Below, piece after piece: positions 5,952-7,368 of a stretch of 7,368 nt of DNA; within the stretch, counting starts at the first letter, position 1, and each line of letters begins with the position of its first letter. The translations under genes and the position numbers were made by a program. The notes under the pieces were generated by a model. It had not been told where the DNA came from, made no database searches, and saw only the letters and a program-made list of their open reading frames with translations. The stretch covers positions 1 through 7,368 of the forward strand of contig JAQTWR010000128.1 in assembly GCA_028689195.1 (NCBI GenBank). The letters run 5' to 3'. The stretch comes from Anaerolineales bacterium (lineage in GTDB: Bacteria > Chloroflexota > Anaerolineae > Anaerolineales > Villigracilaceae).

Positions 5952-5982
5952 AATCGTAAATCCTAAATCTCTAATCGTAAAT
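5952..5982. repeat. 10-bp direct repeat in the divergent promoter region
   Basis: AATCGTAAAT occurs at 5952-5961 and 5973-5982, a pitch of 21 bp or about two helical turns, with a related CCTAAATC between. The two copies overlap the proposed -10 and -35 of the class V enzyme gene. They could be a regulator site, but similar TAAAT/TAAT strings at the window start suggest a dispersed intergenic repeat instead. Confidence 0.55.
5953..5981 (-). promoter_or_regulatory. candidate leaderless promoter of the class V enzyme gene
   Basis: On the minus strand TTTACG (5981-5976), a 17-nt spacer and TACGAT (5958-5953) lead to a 6-nt gap and the ATG at 5946. Each box matches the sigma-70 consensus at 4 of 6 positions. 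Transcription starting about 7 nt past the -10 would begin at the start codon itself. No SD is present. Confidence 0.5.
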
Positions 5983-5985
5983 GGT

Positions 5986-5991
5986 TATAAT
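5986..5991 (+). promoter_or_regulatory. consensus -10 box of a leaderless promoter for the MFS gene
   Basis: A perfect TATAAT ends 6 nt before the ATG at 5998. The best -35 at 17 nt spacing is a poor CTAAAT (5963-5968). With normal -10 to start-site spacing, the mRNA would begin at or next to the A of the ATG. This, and the lack of an SD, decides for the 5998 start over the upstream in-frame ATG at 5929. Confidence 0.6.
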
Positions 5992-5997
5992 CGTTCC

Positions 5998-7245
5998 ATG
6001 CGTTTCAAATTATTTAATCACTCGAACGTCCCCGAAAAATACCACTCCAACTTTATTCATCTTTATATGGATATTGCATGGTTTGGCGTACTAAGCGGCA
6101 CAGCGGTAAACTTTCTCAACGTCTACGCTACGCGCCTCGGCGCAAGCGGTTTTCAAATCGGCTTGCTCGCGGCGATGTCCGCCGTCGTCAATCTTTTCCT
6201 CGCCATCCCCGCAGGGCGTTGGATCGAAAAACGTCACACAGGCAAGGCGGTCTTTTGGGCGTCAGTCCTATTCCGCGCGGGGTACGTGCTATGGATTCCG
6301 CTGCCGTGGTTATTCGGCGCGCAAGGTCAAATATGGGCGCTGGTCGTCCTCGCCTTCTTCATGGCAATTCCGCTCACGCCGCTTGCCGTCGGCTTCAATG
6401 CGCTCTTCGCAGAAGCCGTCCCCGAACGCTACCGCGCTCAAGTTGCAGGCACGCGCAACATCACGTTCGCCATCGCGTTCATGTCCACCTCCTTCGCCGC
6501 GGGATACCTCCTAAAGAGTCTGCCCTTCCCCGCCGGCTACCAAGTCATCTTTGCGATTGGAGCCTTCGGCGCCGCGATGAGCAGCTACCACCTCTATCAT
6601 GTCAAACCGCAGGAGGAAGAGACGCGGCGGGTCGCCCCCCAATCTGATCCTGAATCGCCAATCGAATCCAAACGCGGAATTAAATCCCTGCTGCGCCTCG
6701 ACATTTTGAAAACGCCGTTTCGCGGCGCCCTGCTGGCGTTATTCTTCTTCCATTTTTCGCACCTTCTCCCGTCGCCGATTTATCAGCTCTACAACGTGCA
6801 TGTCTTAAAGTTGAACGATAGCAACATCGGCAACGGCACGGCGTTATATTATCTCGCCGTGCTTATCGGCTCGACCCAATTTAGGAATATCGCGCATCGC
6901 TACGGCAACAAAAAGGTGACGGGGTTCGGCGTGGCGGGCATGTCGCTTTACCTGCTCATGCTTGCAGCCGCGCAAAATGTTTTGCAGTTCTACGCGCTGT
7001 CCTTTCTCGGCGGATTTCTTTTCGCAATGGTCAATGGCGCGTACGCAAATTACCTGCTGGAAAACATACCGCCTCACGACCGCCCCTCGCATCTTGCATG
7101 GTACAGCGTCATCCTCAATACAGCCATCCTCATCAGTTCGCTCGTCGGTCCCCTCGTAGCGGATGCGGTCGGGCTTACGTCCGCGCTGGTCTTCTTTGGC
7201 ATCATACGCATATTTGCCGGGCTTTCTATTTTGAAGTGGGTGTGA
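5998..7245 (+). CDS. MFS transporter, substrate unknown
   Basis: From the ATG at 5998 the protein has 415 residues and 12 predicted membrane helices, at roughly 20-42, 49-72, 83-104, 111-132, 152-172, 180-199, 243-265, 278-297, 306-325, 328-350, 366-388 and 391-411. The loop after helix 2 reads PAGRWIEKRHTGK (71-83), a match to the G-R-x-x-E/D-R core of MFS motif A. ERYRAQVAGTRN (143-154) precedes helix 5, and a charged cytoplasmic loop (204-240) separates the two halves. This is a complete major-facilitator carrier of the inner membrane, but nothing indicates what it moves. An in-frame ATG at 5929 would add 23 residues; it overlaps the opposite gene and lies upstream of a perfect TATAAT, so I reject it. 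The gene diverges from the class V enzyme across 51 bp, so the two may share regulation. Confidence 0.9.
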   Translation: MRFKLFNHSNVPEKYHSNFIHLYMDIAWFGVLSGTAVNFLNVYATRLGASGFQIGLLAAMSAVVNLFLAIPAGRWIEKRHTGKAVFWASVLFRAGYVLWIPLPWLFGAQGQIWALVVLAFFMAIPLTPLAVGFNALFAEAVPERYRAQVAGTRNITFAIAFMSTSFAAGYLLKSLPFPAGYQVIFAIGAFGAAMSSYHLYHVKPQEEETRRVAPQSDPESPIESKRGIKSLLRLDILKTPFRGALLALFFFHFSHLLPSPIYQLYNVHVLKLNDSNIGNGTALYYLAVLIGSTQFRNIAHRYGNKKVTGFGVAGMSLYLLMLAAAQNVLQFYALSFLGGFLFAMVNGAYANYLLENIPPHDRPSHLAWYSVILNTAILISSLVGPLVADAVGLTSALVFFGIIRIFAGLSILKWV

Positions 7246-7265
7246 TCTCCCGCCATAGTAATTCA

Positions 7266-7274
7266 TGTTAAAAT
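7266..7274 (+). promoter_or_regulatory. extended -10 promoter element for smpB, leaderless geometry
   Basis: TGTTAAAAT fits the extended -10 form TGnTAnnnT. Its last base lies 6 nt before the GTG at 7281. There is no good -35 17 nt upstream (TCTCCC), which an extended -10 can tolerate. No SD precedes the GTG (CAAACC). It implies that smpB has its own promoter in the 35-bp gap after the MFS gene. Confidence 0.5.
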
Positions 7275-7280
7275 CAAACC

Positions 7281-7368
7281 GTGAAAGAAGATATTAAAGT
7301 AATCGCCACCAATCGCAAAGCCAGCTTTGAATATTTCCTCATGGAAAAATTCGAAGCTGGGCTTGTCC
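7281..7368 (+). CDS. smpB: SsrA-binding protein SmpB, N-terminal part (cut by window edge)
   Basis: Only 29 codons are inside the window: VKEDIKVIATNRKASFEYFL (first residue Met when translated), then MEKFEAGLV. This matches the conserved SmpB N-terminus (K-x-I-A-x-N-R-K-A-x-x-x-Y-x-I/L-x-x-x-x-E-A-G-I/L-V). SmpB binds tmRNA and brings it to stalled ribosomes for trans-translation, acting in the cytoplasm. GTG at 7281 is the first possible start, because the same frame has a TAA at 7269-7271 and no other start codon between. The gene lies 35 bp after the MFS gene on the same strand with its own promoter-like element. Identification rests on a short but very characteristic stretch; the rest of the gene is not visible. 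Confidence 0.9.
   Translation, partial: MKEDIKVIATNRKASFEYFLMEKFEAGLV

Noticed and set aside
5929..5997. Upstream in-frame ATG that would extend the MFS protein by 23 residues
   Set aside because: It would overlap the opposite gene by 18 bp, place a perfect TATAAT inside the gene and add a hydrophilic stretch encoded by the repeat region.

Overview
This window looks like an ordinary chromosomal stretch from a bacterium of the Chloroflexota, probably Anaerolineae. That is an inference from gene content and non-coding repeats, not from a marker gene. Pointers are: an adjacent active/inactive M16B peptidase pair, a CAP-LysM surface protein held by a C-terminal membrane helix, no outer-membrane genes, and dispersed palindromic repeats in the gaps. 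Coding DNA has moderate-to-high GC and many GCG (Ala) and CGC (Arg) codons. There are no rRNA or tRNA genes, transposases, phage genes or CRISPR arrays.

Layout. Five genes lie on the minus strand. In transcription order they are: a class V PLP-dependent enzyme of the isopenicillin-N-epimerase-like group (5946 to 4807), a secreted CAP+LysM protein (4748 to 3738), an unrecognised single-span membrane protein (3425 to 2643), a zinc-dependent M16B peptidase with an intact HxxEH site (2564 to 1302), and its catalytically dead M16B partner (1301 to 21). Two genes lie on the plus strand: an MFS transporter (5998-7245) and the first 29 codons of smpB (from 7281, cut by the window edge). The class V enzyme and the transporter diverge from a 51-bp gap.

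How they fit together. The two M16B genes abut with zero spacing (TAA then ATG) and almost certainly form one heterodimeric peptidase. The single-span membrane protein lies just upstream on the same strand, 78 bp away, and may be co-transcribed. A 311-bp gap (3427-3737) separates this group from the CAP-LysM gene. It holds three inverted repeats, a terminator-like hairpin and probably the promoter for the downstream group. SmpB belongs to the tmRNA ribosome-rescue system and appears unrelated to its neighbours.

Most interesting signals. (1) Start sites fall into two classes. The three genes of the M16 group have clear Shine-Dalgarno sequences. The starts at 5946(-), 5998(+) and 7281(+) have none and instead carry a -10-like hexamer exactly 6 nt before the start codon, the geometry expected for leaderless mRNAs. 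(2) The unrecognised membrane protein has a repeated strand-like motif (hydrophobic-Pro-x-x-x/T-T) in its outer domain. (3) A near-perfect 55-bp palindrome fills most of the gap between that protein and the active peptidase. I found no convincing new multi-gene system.
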